Positions 16,039 through 24,202 of a DNA stretch of 40,964 bases are shown in pieces. Within the stretch, counting starts at the first letter, position 1. Each line of letters begins with the position of its first letter. This DNA comes from Oscillospiraceae bacterium. GTDB lineage: Bacteria > Bacillota > Clostridia > Oscillospirales > Ruminococcaceae. Position numbers and translations under genes: made by a program. The stretch covers positions 1 to 40,964 of the forward strand of contig JAFWDH010000020.1 of NCBI GenBank assembly GCA_017513135.1, read 5' to 3'. Below the pieces are notes generated by a model. It had not been told where the DNA came from. It did not search any database and saw only the letters and a program-made list of their open reading frames with translations.

Positions 16039-16273
16039 TTCTATAGTATTTTGAAATGTAACAGTTTATGTAAACTGCTTATGGAAGAATAAAAGGAGTA
16101 CTGCGTTCATTTCTGCTCTCTCATGCCTCATATTATAACCCTGATTTTCACTATATATGTGGCATTATTTATATGCGCTTCGCTTAATCTTATCTATTCT
16201 GCTCTCGTTGCAAAAAGTGATCCAAATCAGACAGAAAATAATGAGCAGTGTCTATATTGTTTAGCTAAAGTGG
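16039..16273. other. Gap with a small dyad; no convincing gene
   Basis: A plus-strand frame from ATG 16123 (71 residues, one hydrophobic stretch) runs 65 bases antisense into the next gene and has no properly spaced ribosome binding site, so I do not call it. CAGTTTA (16062-16068) and TAAACTG (16071-16077) form a 7-bp palindrome with a 2-bp centre. Its arms resemble those of the BlaI-type operators near 1150, but the arms are closer together. Confidence 0.3.
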
Positions 16274-17458
16274 TTAACTATATACCCTGCGATATGCAAG
16301 ATAATAAGTCATATAGCCGATTAAACTCAGCATGGTAAGCACGTACAGCTCAGAAACAGCAGATGCGACCACATATGATTTATCGTCAAATATGTTCAGA
16401 ACAGCGAACGCACTTGATATAAGAGTGAAAATCAGAAATGCAGCCAACAAACCGGCTCCGTCTCTATCACTTTTCCTGATAAATGCTGTGTAAGTGCAAT
16501 ATGTCAAAAAGATCATAAGCATTCCGCCGAAGCTTAGAACACCATGCCATACGTTTTCTGTTGTCATTGTATTTCCGTCACTTGGAGCGACTTCCATTGC
16601 TCCTATATAAAGAACAATGCATGACAGTATCATCATCCATCGGCAGGTAACCTTTTGCCCCTTCTGTAAACCAATCAGGCGGTGTGCCGCAAAGAAGGAT
16701 ATGATCATAGGCAGAAACATTATGATCATTGCGATGAATATTCTCAAAGCGTCACCGGAATACCAGATCATCCGGGAAAGTGAAGCGAAAACTGCCGTCT
16801 CATCAGTTGCGATCACACTGCTCCAGGCAAGTACGGGTGAAACAAGAAAAGATAACAATGCCAAATACTGAAGTTGCTTTGAAATCTTCCTCTTCTGTTT
16901 TTGACTATAGTATTCGGCAGTTGTTTCTATGTGTTTTTCAAAACGAAACATGCCATCCTTATCACTCTCATCTGCAGCATCCGATTCGCCGGCATACTGA
17001 TCGCAAGGTTCAGGGTGATGACTGTTAAAGAATTCGACGATATGGAAGCCGCAGCGGTTGACATAGAAATGGATGTTCCTGGTCTCAAAATATGGGGTAC
17101 AGGTCTCCCATACCTTCACCTCGGGATGGAGGCCCTCAACAGCGCACCAGGCAGAGTACCCGATTCCTTTGCTGTGAACCGTTGGAGATACAAAAAGCAA
17201 TTCAAGATCTCCGTGATCACCATCAACACGTATAACAAGGCCGCCGACCTTCTCATCGCCATGCATGATGCGGTACGCCTCACCAGTATCAATGGATTCT
17301 TCGATGGTTTTTCGGGAAATGATCTCACCATCCTCTTCAAAATGGTTATCGCGTATTCCGAATTCTTCCATCGCACCATATTTGAAGGCGTACTGATTAT
17401 CACGAATGAACTGTTCGCGATCATCATCTGTCAGTCGAACCAGTGTTATTGCTGTCAT
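16274..17458 (-). CDS. GNAT acetyltransferase fused to a six-helix membrane domain
   Basis: 394 residues from the ATG at 17458, which has AGGAGG six bases upstream. Residues 1-150 are a GNAT domain: EEFGIRDNHF, the central strands GDLELLFVSPTV, the acetyl-CoA loop HSKGIGYSAW (95-104) and the C-terminal FYVNRCGFHIVEFF. After a charged linker (155-195, ending in KQKRK) come six hydrophobic helices (about 197-213, 236-262, 270-290, 303-325, 335-357 and 367-388), like the DUF998 group. The last helix ends in a short basic tail. This fusion of a soluble acetyltransferase to a membrane domain is unusual. The gene is the only one behind a structured leader RNA whose terminator ends about 16 bases before the start codon, so its expression is probably set by that leader. 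Substrate unknown. Confidence 0.72.
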   Translation of the reverse strand: MTAITLVRLTDDDREQFIRDNQYAFKYGAMEEFGIRDNHFEEDGEIISRKTIEESIDTGEAYRIMHGDEKVGGLVIRVDGDHGDLELLFVSPTVHSKGIGYSAWCAVEGLHPEVKVWETCTPYFETRNIHFYVNRCGFHIVEFFNSHHPEPCDQYAGESDAADESDKDGMFRFEKHIETTAEYYSQKQKRKISKQLQYLALLSFLVSPVLAWSSVIATDETAVFASLSRMIWYSGDALRIFIAMIIMFLPMIISFFAAHRLIGLQKGQKVTCRWMMILSCIVLYIGAMEVAPSDGNTMTTENVWHGVLSFGGMLMIFLTYCTYTAFIRKSDRDGAGLLAAFLIFTLISSAFAVLNIFDDKSYVVASAVSELYVLTMLSLIGYMTYYLAYRRVYS

Positions 17459-17474
17459 TTTTATCCTCCTGTAC

Positions 17475-17642
17475 AAAAAAGCCCGGCAACGAAAGGCTTA
17501 CTAAAGCCAATCGTTCCGAGCTCACCCGGCATCTTATCCAACAGGCGGCCTGCAAAGCAGTCACTTTGCGATCCCCTACGCTACGGCGTACTGTCCTCCG
17601 ATGACCGATATTCTATTGAGTTGCCTTACACAATTGAAAAGC
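17475..17642 (-). ncRNA. Structured leader RNA (orphan riboswitch/attenuator candidate) before the GNAT-membrane gene
   Basis: It has its own promoter and ends in an intrinsic terminator. On the minus strand the terminator pairs GCTCGG (17521-17516) and AACGA (17515-17511) with TCGTT (17492-17488) and CCGGGC (17486-17481), capped by GGCTT-TAGT-AAGCC, and is followed by TTTTTT. Near its 5' end GGCAAC (17625-17620) can pair instead with GTTGCC (17490-17485), which uses the 3' half of the terminator. Between them lies a branched domain: CGG-U-CAUC (17607-17600) with GAUGCCG (17533-17527), ACAG (17594-17591) with CUGU (17544-17541), and inside it two perfect hairpins, UACGC-CGUA-GCGUA (17590-17577) and GCAAAG-x6-CUUUGC (17569-17552). 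The terminator ends about five bases before the AGGAGG of the next gene. The RNA class is not recognised; an independent sRNA (for example a raiA-type RNA) is an alternative. Confidence 0.7.
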
Positions 17643-17648
17643 AATGTC

Positions 17649-17677
17649 ATTCTATCACTTCAAATGTCGGAAAACAA
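17649..17677 (-). promoter_or_regulatory. Promoter of the structured leader RNA
   Basis: On the minus strand TTGTTT (17677-17672), a 17-bp spacer, then TAGAAT (17654-17649). Transcription would start near 17642. It lies between the guaA terminator and the RNA, so the RNA and the GNAT gene are transcribed separately from the purine operon. Confidence 0.6.
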
Positions 17678-17725
17678 CAAAACCGACTGATCGTGTTGCA
17701 TACGAATAACAGATATCAGCAGCAC

Positions 17726-17774
17726 AAAAAAAGAAGCCCGAAACCTCTTAAAACGCAAGAGCTTTCAGACTTCT
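17726..17774 (-). terminator. Terminator of the ilvE-purA-purB-guaA operon
   Basis: On the minus strand an 18-position stem with one mismatch and three G-U pairs (17774-17757 with 17749-17732) is followed by seven Ts. It starts 12 bases after the guaA stop codon. Confidence 0.82.
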
Positions 17775-17785
17775 GTAAATACATG

Positions 17786-19315
17786 CTATTCCCACTCTAC
17801 GGTCGCAGGGGGCTTGGAAGTAATGTCATAAACGACACGTGCAACGGAGGGTATCGTATTTGTGATCCTCACACTGACTTTTTCAAGGATATCAAAAGGG
17901 ATCCTTGTCCAGTCGGCAGTCATGAAATCTTCCGTAGTGACCGCCCTGAGGGCTATCACTGAGCCGTACAGCCTTGAATCTCCCTTCACACCTACAGCCG
18001 ATGTGTCGGTAAGGACAGCGAAATACTGATCGGGGTGGCCGGCAAAATCGGACAGATCGATCTCTTCGCGGAAGATTGCATCTGCTTCCCTCAGAATGCC
18101 CAGTTTTTCCTCTGTCAGTTCTCCCATTACCCTGACCGCTAGCCCCGGACCGGGAAAAGGCTGTCTGTTAATGAGATAAGCCGGAAGCCCGAGCTCAATA
18201 CCGACTCTGCGGACCTCATCCTTGAAAAGGTCTCTGAGTGGTTCTACGATACCTAAGAAACGGATATCAGAAGGTATACCTCCCACATTATGATGGCTCT
18301 TGATCACGGCGGAATCACCTTTTCCGCTTTCAATCACGTCAGGGTAAATAGTTCCCTGAGCCAGCAGATCGAAACCTCCCAGATCACGAGCCGTTTCTTC
18401 AAAGACTCGAATGAACTGCTCACCTATTATTTTCCTTTTAGCTTCCGGATCAGTGACCCCGGACAGTTCACGGAGAAACCTTTCTCTCGCATCGACACAG
18501 ACCAGGCCATTACCAAGCCGCGGACGGAAGACTGTCTCCACTGCCTCGGCCTCGTTTTTTCTGAGCAGGCCGTGATCAACAAAAACACATGTGAGATTAT
18601 CGCTGATAGCCTCGGCCAGCAGTGCGGCAGTCACGGAAGAGTCGACGCCTCCGGAAAGTGCCATAAGAACTTTTTTGCCGCACAGTTCTCTGCGGTATCT
18701 GTCAATTGCGGAAGTCGCAAACGCCGACATAGCCCATTGACGTTCGCAGCCGCATATATCAAGGAAATTCGAGAAGATCTGAGAGCCGTATTGTGTGTGG
18801 GTCACTTCCGGGTGAAACTGCACGGCATACAGTTTTCTGGATCTATCGCTCATCGCGGCGCAGCTGCACTGGGGCGTAGCTGCGGTCACGCAGAAACCTT
18901 CAGGAACAGAAACGATCCTGTCCCTGTGGCTCATCCAGCAGATACTGGATTCAGGTATGCCTCTGAATAGTTCGTCATTTTCCCTGGTAAGCTGTGTCCT
19001 TCCGTATTCACCTTCTGCTCCTGCGGCAGCGACGGTACCTCCGGCCATATAAGCAATGAGCTGTGCGCCGTAACATATCCCGAGGACAGGAACTCCTGCA
19101 TCAAGCAGAGACGGGTCGAAATGAGGAGAAGACTGGTCATTCACGCTGTTCGGCCCTCCGGTCATAACGATCCCTTTGTAGCCTCTGTCGATAATATCCT
19201 TTACGGTAATGTTCCGGAAGGACTCAATAACGGCATAAACGTTCTGTTCTCTTATTCTCCTGGCGATAAGCTGGTTGTACTGACCGCCGAAATCCAGGAC
19301 CAGAATGGTATCCAA
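17786..19315 (-). CDS. guaA: GMP synthase (glutamine-hydrolysing)
   Basis: 509 residues, full length. The class I glutamine amidotransferase domain has C81 (GICYGAQLIAY), H168 and E170 (QFHPEVTHT). The ATP pyrophosphatase domain starts with the P-loop SGGVDSS (221-227). The C-terminal dimerisation domain ends in the canonical ITSKPPATVEWE. The enzyme converts XMP, glutamine and ATP to GMP, the last step of guanylate synthesis, in the cytoplasm. It is the last gene of the ilvE-purA-purB-guaA operon, 20 bases after purB, and is closed by a terminator. guaB (IMP dehydrogenase) is not in the window. No purine-riboswitch leader is visible upstream of the operon. Confidence 0.97.
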   Translation of the reverse strand: MDTILVLDFGGQYNQLIARRIREQNVYAVIESFRNITVKDIIDRGYKGIVMTGGPNSVNDQSSPHFDPSLLDAGVPVLGICYGAQLIAYMAGGTVAAAGAEGEYGRTQLTRENDELFRGIPESSICWMSHRDRIVSVPEGFCVTAATPQCSCAAMSDRSRKLYAVQFHPEVTHTQYGSQIFSNFLDICGCERQWAMSAFATSAIDRYRRELCGKKVLMALSGGVDSSVTAALLAEAISDNLTCVFVDHGLLRKNEAEAVETVFRPRLGNGLVCVDARERFLRELSGVTDPEAKRKIIGEQFIRVFEETARDLGGFDLLAQGTIYPDVIESGKGDSAVIKSHHNVGGIPSDIRFLGIVEPLRDLFKDEVRRVGIELGLPAYLINRQPFPGPGLAVRVMGELTEEKLGILREADAIFREEIDLSDFAGHPDQYFAVLTDTSAVGVKGDSRLYGSVIALRAVTTEDFMTADWTRIPFDILEKVSVRITNTIPSVARVVYDITSKPPATVEWE

Positions 19316-19335
19316 AGTGACTCAACTCCTTATTC

Positions 19336-20751
19336 CTATATTTCTATTCTGATCTGCTCGTTGTCTGCGGAAGCTGTCAGCGGACGGATCTGCTTCAGGA
19401 AGGAAGACACCTGCTCTGCACATCTTCCGGTGTAAAGAGACGGATCCATCAGCGTCTCGAGATCCTCCCGAGACAGACCGAGTGACTCATCCTGCGCCAA
19501 CTTTCCGAGAATATCATAATCCTCACCCTGTTTCAGAGCTTCTGATGCCCCGACAGTGATCTTCCTGATATGCTCGTGCAGTTCCTGCCTGTCGCCTCCA
19601 TGTTTGACTGCTTCCATGAGTATGCTTTCGGTCGCTATGAACGGGAGGTACTCTTTAAGCGCTTTTTCGGTCATCTTTTCGTTGATCCTGAGACCCGAAA
19701 CGACATTGCATGCAAGTCTCAGAACCGAGTCAGCGCACAGGAACGCCTCAGGAACGACGATCCGCCTGTTCGCAGAGTCATCAAGAGTCCTTTCAAGCCA
19801 TTGTGACGAAGCGGTCATCGCAGCGTCTGCAGGAAGCGTCATCAGGTATCTGGAGAGGGAACAGATCCGTTCACAGCGCATCGGATTCTGCTTGTATGCC
19901 ATTGCGGAGGATCCGATCTGATGTTCTTCAAAAGGCTCTTCCATCTGTCTGTCATGCTGCATCAGGCGTATATCATGAGCCATCCTGTAGCAGCTCTGAC
20001 CCAGAGAAGAAAGAGTCGTGATGATGCGGCTGTCCAGTTTTCTCGGATATGTCTGACCGCAGACTGGATAACACTCTGAAAATCCGAAATACCCTGCTAT
20101 CCTCCTGTTCATCTCATCGACTTTTTCTCCGTCACCCTCGAAGAGGTCCATATAGCTCGCTTCTGTTCCGGTGGCGCCTCTGCTTCCGAGAAACTTCATG
20201 CTCCCTATGACATAGTCGAGTTCATTTATATCTTCGAGGATATCCTGCATCCACAATGATATCCTTTTTCCTGCAGTGACCGGCTGCGCCGGCTGATAAT
20301 GGGTATATCCCGGGATCGGGAGAGCCTTATATCTGTCTGCTTTCTCCGAAAGGGATGCCAACAGCCGGACCGCTTCCTCCCTGACATAGGTCAAGGCATC
20401 TCTGTAGATGATAAGGTCTGCATTGTCGGTGACAAAGCAGCTGGTAGCACCGAGATGGATTATCCCTGCTGCAGACGGAGCGGCTTTTCCGTAGGTCCAG
20501 ATGTGGGCCATAACGTCATGCCTGACTTCCTTTTCTCTCTGCCTCTCTGCCTCGTAATCGATATCATCGGTGTGAGCGAATAATTCATCGACCTGCTGCT
20601 GTGTAACAGGCAGACCCAGTTCCATCTCTGTACGGGCAAGAACCGCCCACAGCTTTCGCCATGTGCGGTACCTGGTATCCTGAGAAAACAGAGAGATCAT
20701 TCTGGACGATGCGTATCTTGTGACCAAAGGCGATTCATATCTGTCCGTCAT
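19336..20751 (-). CDS. purB: Adenylosuccinate lyase
   Basis: 471 residues. The fumarase/aspartase superfamily signature is GSSAMAYKQNPMRCER (280-295), with catalytic serine S281 or S282 on the mobile loop. GYTHYQPAQPVTAGKR holds H151, and HLGATSCFVTDNAD (about 99-112) is the first conserved region. It cleaves fumarate from adenylosuccinate (giving AMP) and from SAICAR. The ATG has GGAGG about six bases upstream, and it lies 22 bases after purA. The length matches the longer eukaryote-like PurB branch also found in Clostridia. Together with purA it makes the AMP arm from IMP. Confidence 0.96.
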   Translation of the reverse strand: MTDRYESPLVTRYASSRMISLFSQDTRYRTWRKLWAVLARTEMELGLPVTQQQVDELFAHTDDIDYEAERQREKEVRHDVMAHIWTYGKAAPSAAGIIHLGATSCFVTDNADLIIYRDALTYVREEAVRLLASLSEKADRYKALPIPGYTHYQPAQPVTAGKRISLWMQDILEDINELDYVIGSMKFLGSRGATGTEASYMDLFEGDGEKVDEMNRRIAGYFGFSECYPVCGQTYPRKLDSRIITTLSSLGQSCYRMAHDIRLMQHDRQMEEPFEEHQIGSSAMAYKQNPMRCERICSLSRYLMTLPADAAMTASSQWLERTLDDSANRRIVVPEAFLCADSVLRLACNVVSGLRINEKMTEKALKEYLPFIATESILMEAVKHGGDRQELHEHIRKITVGASEALKQGEDYDILGKLAQDESLGLSREDLETLMDPSLYTGRCAEQVSSFLKQIRPLTASADNEQIRIEI

Positions 20752-20773
20752 AGAAACCTCCGCGCAGGATTGA

Positions 20774-22081
20774 TCAATGTGCCCTGCGCCATTCCTCTTT
20801 TCTGTTTTTTCTGATTATTATGCTTTCTCTTTCCGGTCCTACCGAGATATAGGTGACCGGACAGCCTGCTGCTTCCTCAATAAATGATACATATCGTTTG
20901 GCTGCATCCGGAAGATCCTCCCAGGTCCTGACTGAGGAGATGTCACAGTTCCATCCCTCCATATACTCTGTAACCGGAACAGCGGAATCAAGGGCAGAAG
21001 GAAACGGAAAATCCTCTGTTCTCTCACCGTCTACGAGGTATGCTGTGCAGACAGGTATGCGTTCCATATAGCTCAGAACATCGAGCTTCGTCACGGCGAT
21101 CTCCGTGGCGTTCTGCATCATTACCCCGTGCCTTGTTGCGACGCAGTCAAATGAGCCGACGCGGCGGGCTCTGCCTGTTTTGGCTCCGTATTCTTCGCCG
21201 GCTTCTCTCAATTGCTCTGCTTCCGCTCCTGACCATTCGCTGACGAAGGGACCTTCACCGACACATGTGGAGTAAGCTTTGACTACTCCGGTGACGTCAT
21301 CAAGAACCGCTCCCGGCATTCCTGCACCGACCGGGATATATGAAGCAGTGGTGTTCGATGAGGTCGTGAACGGCCATATGCCTCTGTCAAGATCTCTCAG
21401 CGCTCCGAGCTGCGCTTCAAACAGTATGTTCTTCCCTTTAGCCTGCGATTCGCGCAGATACTTTCCTGTATCACAGATGAACGGGATGAGAGGACGGCAG
21501 TATCTGTCTACCCAGTCATTCACTTCCTCTTTTGAGTAGGTAAGGGCACCGTACTCTCTGTCGAGAGTCAGGTTCTCGTATTCCATAAGCTGCTGGAGAT
21601 GTGCAGCAAACGCCTCAGGATAGAACAGCTCCCCAGTAAGGATGGTCTTCTTTCTGCTCCTGTCTGCGTAAAACGGCGCGATGCCCTGCTTCGTTGAGCC
21701 GAATTTGCTGTCACCAAGGCGTGATTCCTCAAGCTCATCAAGATCCCGGTGCCACGGAAACAGCAGGGAGGACCACGAGCTTATCAGAAGATTATCAGGT
21801 GTTACGGAAACGCCATTGGAACGGACATCTTCGATCTCCTTACAAAGATTCTCGGGGTCCAGAGCGACGCCGTCGGCCAGTATGTTCATGACTCCCTCTC
21901 TCAGTACCCCTGAGGGCAGAAGATGAAGCGCAAACCTGCCTTTTTCGTTTACAACAGTGTGGCCGGCGTTTCCTCCGCCCTGATATCTGACAACTATGTC
22001 GTAAGATTCGGTCAGAAGGTCGACCATGCGGCCTTTGCCTTCATCGCCCCAGTTGATCCCAACGATAGCTCTGTTTGACAT
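20774..22081 (-). CDS. purA: Adenylosuccinate synthetase
   Basis: 435 residues. The N-terminal GTP/IMP site is GINWGDEGKGRMVDLL, with D13 and, in GGGNAGHTVV, H41, the two catalytic residues. The usual Gln before the Trp is Asn here. IWPFTTSSNTTASYIPVGAG and KTGRARRVGSFDCVATRHG are further family blocks. The enzyme makes adenylosuccinate from IMP, aspartate and GTP. AAGGAG lies seven bases before the ATG. It lies 25 bases after ilvE and 22 before purB, in the same operon. Confidence 0.96.
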   Translation of the reverse strand: MSNRAIVGINWGDEGKGRMVDLLTESYDIVVRYQGGGNAGHTVVNEKGRFALHLLPSGVLREGVMNILADGVALDPENLCKEIEDVRSNGVSVTPDNLLISSWSSLLFPWHRDLDELEESRLGDSKFGSTKQGIAPFYADRSRKKTILTGELFYPEAFAAHLQQLMEYENLTLDREYGALTYSKEEVNDWVDRYCRPLIPFICDTGKYLRESQAKGKNILFEAQLGALRDLDRGIWPFTTSSNTTASYIPVGAGMPGAVLDDVTGVVKAYSTCVGEGPFVSEWSGAEAEQLREAGEEYGAKTGRARRVGSFDCVATRHGVMMQNATEIAVTKLDVLSYMERIPVCTAYLVDGERTEDFPFPSALDSAVPVTEYMEGWNCDISSVRTWEDLPDAAKRYVSFIEEAAGCPVTYISVGPERESIIIRKNRKEEWRRAH

Positions 22082-22106
22082 TTTTGCTCCTTTTCAGAAA
22101 GACCGG

Positions 22107-23108
22107 TTAATCGGGGCATACCTCGCGGATCCACCCCTTGGGTGCAGGGCGGTCGCCCTGCTGTATCTCTGTGAGAACTTCCCTCAGCATATGTGTCACA
22201 CTGGATTCTTCCGGAGCATTCCGGAAGAACGACAAAACAGTTCCGTGATCATCTATGCTTCCGACGGGGGAGATAACTGCAGCTGTACCGCAGAGTCCGC
22301 ATTCCGTAAAATCCGCGATCTCGGACAGCGCTATCGGCCTCTCCTCAGTCTCGAGTCCGAGGTAATCCGCCGCGACTCTGAGCAGAGAATCCCTCGTTAT
22401 CGAGGGAAGTATAGTGCCGGAATCCGGTGTGACCAGTTTATTGTCCTTTGTTATGAAAAAGATGTTCGCACCGCCGGTCTCTTCTATGTAGGTCCGGGTC
22501 GCAGCGTCCAGATACAGGTTCTCATCGTACCCCAAAGCATGTGCTTCCGTGATCGCATAGAGACTCATCGCATAGTTCAGACCCGCCTTGACATGTCCGG
22601 TGCCATGCGGAGCGACCCTGTCCAGATCGCATATCCTGAGTTTGATCATGCTGCTGAAATATCTTCCGACGGGAGACCCGAAGATCCGGAATTCATATTC
22701 CGATGCGGGTTTGACCCCGAGCACAGGATCCGTCCCGATCATGAAAGGCCGCAGGTAGAAAGAGCTTCCGTCTCCGTACGGCGGTATCACATCAGCGTTG
22801 GCCTTCACGACATCGTCAACAGCTTTCAGAAACAGATCCTCCGGATAAACCGGCATAGCCATACGCATGCAGGATTCGGTCATCCTTGAAGCATTTCTGT
22901 CAGGACGGAAAACGATGATCTTCCCGTCGGCGGTGCGCCTCGCCTTAAGTCCTTCGAAGACATTCTGAGCATACTGAAGTACGCATGCACTTTCGTTCAG
23001 GACGATACTGGGATCATCGGAGAGAAAACCGTCTTCCCAGACACCGTTCTTATACCTGGCTATATAGCGGTAGGGTGAAACGTGATATGCAAATGCCGAA
23101 TCGCTCAT
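22107..23108 (-). CDS. ilvE: Branched-chain amino acid aminotransferase
   Basis: 333 residues of fold-type IV PLP transaminase, class II BCAT length. The PLP lysine is K174 in GHVKAGLNYAMSL. YAQNVFEGLKARR, SSFYLRPFMIGTDP and IEETGGANIFFI match BCAT blocks. It interconverts Leu, Ile and Val with their 2-oxo acids, using glutamate/2-oxoglutarate. GGAG precedes the ATG. It heads the purine operon (25 bases before purA), an unusual partnership. Transcription is divergent from a LysR-type regulator gene, a likely candidate for its control. Confidence 0.94.
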   Translation of the reverse strand: MSDSAFAYHVSPYRYIARYKNGVWEDGFLSDDPSIVLNESACVLQYAQNVFEGLKARRTADGKIIVFRPDRNASRMTESCMRMAMPVYPEDLFLKAVDDVVKANADVIPPYGDGSSFYLRPFMIGTDPVLGVKPASEYEFRIFGSPVGRYFSSMIKLRICDLDRVAPHGTGHVKAGLNYAMSLYAITEAHALGYDENLYLDAATRTYIEETGGANIFFITKDNKLVTPDSGTILPSITRDSLLRVAADYLGLETEERPIALSEIADFTECGLCGTAAVISPVGSIDDHGTVLSFFRNAPEESSVTHMLREVLTEIQQGDRPAPKGWIREVCPD

Positions 23109-23232
23109 GACTGTAGTCTCCGTTCAGAACAGATGATCAATACTTTTTCATTGTAAAGACGGCGCATTATAATGTAAAATACATATAATATAGTGCCATT
23201 CATATAAAAACAATATGATGAGGAGCAGCGTT
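23109..23232. promoter_or_regulatory. Divergent ilvE/lysR promoter region with a dyad
   Basis: A plus-strand promoter TTTTCA (23145-23150), 17 bp, TATAAT (23168-23173) could serve the LysR gene. A minus-strand TATAAT (23171-23166) could be the -10 of ilvE. The two overlap. An imperfect dyad spans 23166-23189: ATTATAATGTA, three As, then TACATATAAT. LysR-type proteins bind such dyads in divergent promoters and repress their own gene, so this is the probable operator. Confidence 0.5.
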
Positions 23233-24126
23233 ATGGATCTGAAGACATTATCTTATTTCGTCACGGTCGCGGAGGAACTCAATATTTCCCACGCAGCAGA
23301 AAAGCTGAATATGAGCCAGCCACCGCTGAGTTATCAGATCAAGAATCTGGAACAGGAACTGAATACTGTGCTTTTCATAAGGGGAAAAAGAGCCCTTCAG
23401 ATGACGGAATCAGGTCAGCTTCTCTACAGAAGAGCAAAAGAGATCCTCAGCCTTGCAAGCAAGGCTGAGGAGGAGATAATATCCATGGGAGAGGGTATGA
23501 AGGGGACCATCTCGATCGGACTTGTAGAAGGAACGGCTCCTCACATAGCGGGTGAGTGGTTCGCGGGATTCTACCGTCTTTATCCTAATGTCAGGTTCCG
23601 GATACTGGACGGAAACAGTGATGATCTGGTCGACAAGCTGAGAAGCGGGCTTATCTCCCTGGCTGTAATAACGTCGCCATGCGACGGACAGCTTCTGAAC
23701 AGTTTTACCGTTGGTAAAGAGCCCATGACGGCTTTCATCCATCCCGAGCACCCGCTGGCAAAAGCGGAAGGTAATACACTGAGCGTTTCCAGCCTGATCG
23801 GCGAGCCGCTCATCGTACCGAGCAGAAGAGCCGTGATAGATAACATATACCGCTGGTTCAGGGAATTCAGAAGCGAGCCTACGATAGTATGCGAGATGGA
23901 CAGCTATCTTGACGCAACGGCTCTGGCAGAGCGCCGCATGGGGATCAGTATATTTCCCCAGACTGCTTATGTGCCCAACTCCTCTCTGGTAAAAAAGAGA
24001 ATAGAGGGAGAAAACCGGTCGATGGAGTACCTTTTCGTGTGGAGAAAAGGGCATCCGCTTCCTACTGTTGAAGAGCAGTTTATAGATTTTGTGAAGCTGA
24101 GCACTGAAAAGAAAGCTCAGTTCTAG
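23233..24126 (+). CDS. LysR-family transcriptional regulator
   Basis: 297 residues from ATG 23233 (GAGGAG nine bases upstream), preferred over ATG 23215. The N-terminal winged HTH is typical (LKTLSYFVTVAEELNISHAA, then QPPLSYQIKNLEQELN). The effector domain starts at GTISIGLVEGTAPHIAGEWF (about 91-110), and residues LAERRMGISIFP lie in its second lobe. It belongs to the CbbR/CynR-like size class. It is divergent from ilvE and convergent with an M20 amidohydrolase gene. Control of the ilvE-pur operon, of itself, or of both is the most likely role. The effector cannot be inferred. Confidence 0.92.
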   Translation: MDLKTLSYFVTVAEELNISHAAEKLNMSQPPLSYQIKNLEQELNTVLFIRGKRALQMTESGQLLYRRAKEILSLASKAEEEIISMGEGMKGTISIGLVEGTAPHIAGEWFAGFYRLYPNVRFRILDGNSDDLVDKLRSGLISLAVITSPCDGQLLNSFTVGKEPMTAFIHPEHPLAKAEGNTLSVSSLIGEPLIVPSRRAVIDNIYRWFREFRSEPTIVCEMDSYLDATALAERRMGISIFPQTAYVPNSSLVKKRIEGENRSMEYLFVWRKGHPLPTVEEQFIDFVKLSTEKKAQF

Positions 24127-24146
24127 ACAGTTATAGATCAGCGAAA

Positions 24147-24178
24147 AAAAGATCCGTTCCTGACGGAACGGATCTTTT
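24147..24178 (+). terminator. Bidirectional terminator between lysR and the M20 gene
   Basis: Stem AAAAGATCCGTTCC (24147-24160) with its complement (24165-24178), TGAC loop, T-run on the plus strand and A-run giving Ts on the minus strand. Confidence 0.88.
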
Positions 24179-24202
24179 CTATAGCATCTTTTATGTAAGT
24201 GA

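Noticed and set aside
16123..16338. A 71-residue plus-strand frame with one hydrophobic stretch
   Set aside because: It runs antisense into the GNAT-membrane gene, and the only AAAGGAG is about 26 bases from its ATG.
17475..17642. Assignment of the structured RNA as SRP RNA, tmRNA or 6S RNA
   Set aside because: The SRP GGAA-loop/GCAGCC block and the tmRNA ends are absent, and the branched domain does not fit the long single rod of 6S RNA.
16901..17962. A 353-residue plus-strand frame
   Set aside because: It lies antisense to the GNAT gene, the structured RNA and the end of guaA, all of which have strong independent support.
22026..22889. A 287-residue plus-strand frame
   Set aside because: It is the antisense shadow of ilvE, which has a complete PLP-transaminase pattern.
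23109..23214. Purine riboswitch upstream of the ilvE-pur operon
   Set aside because: The gap is short and AT-rich and lacks the three-stem junction sequences of guanine or adenine riboswitches.
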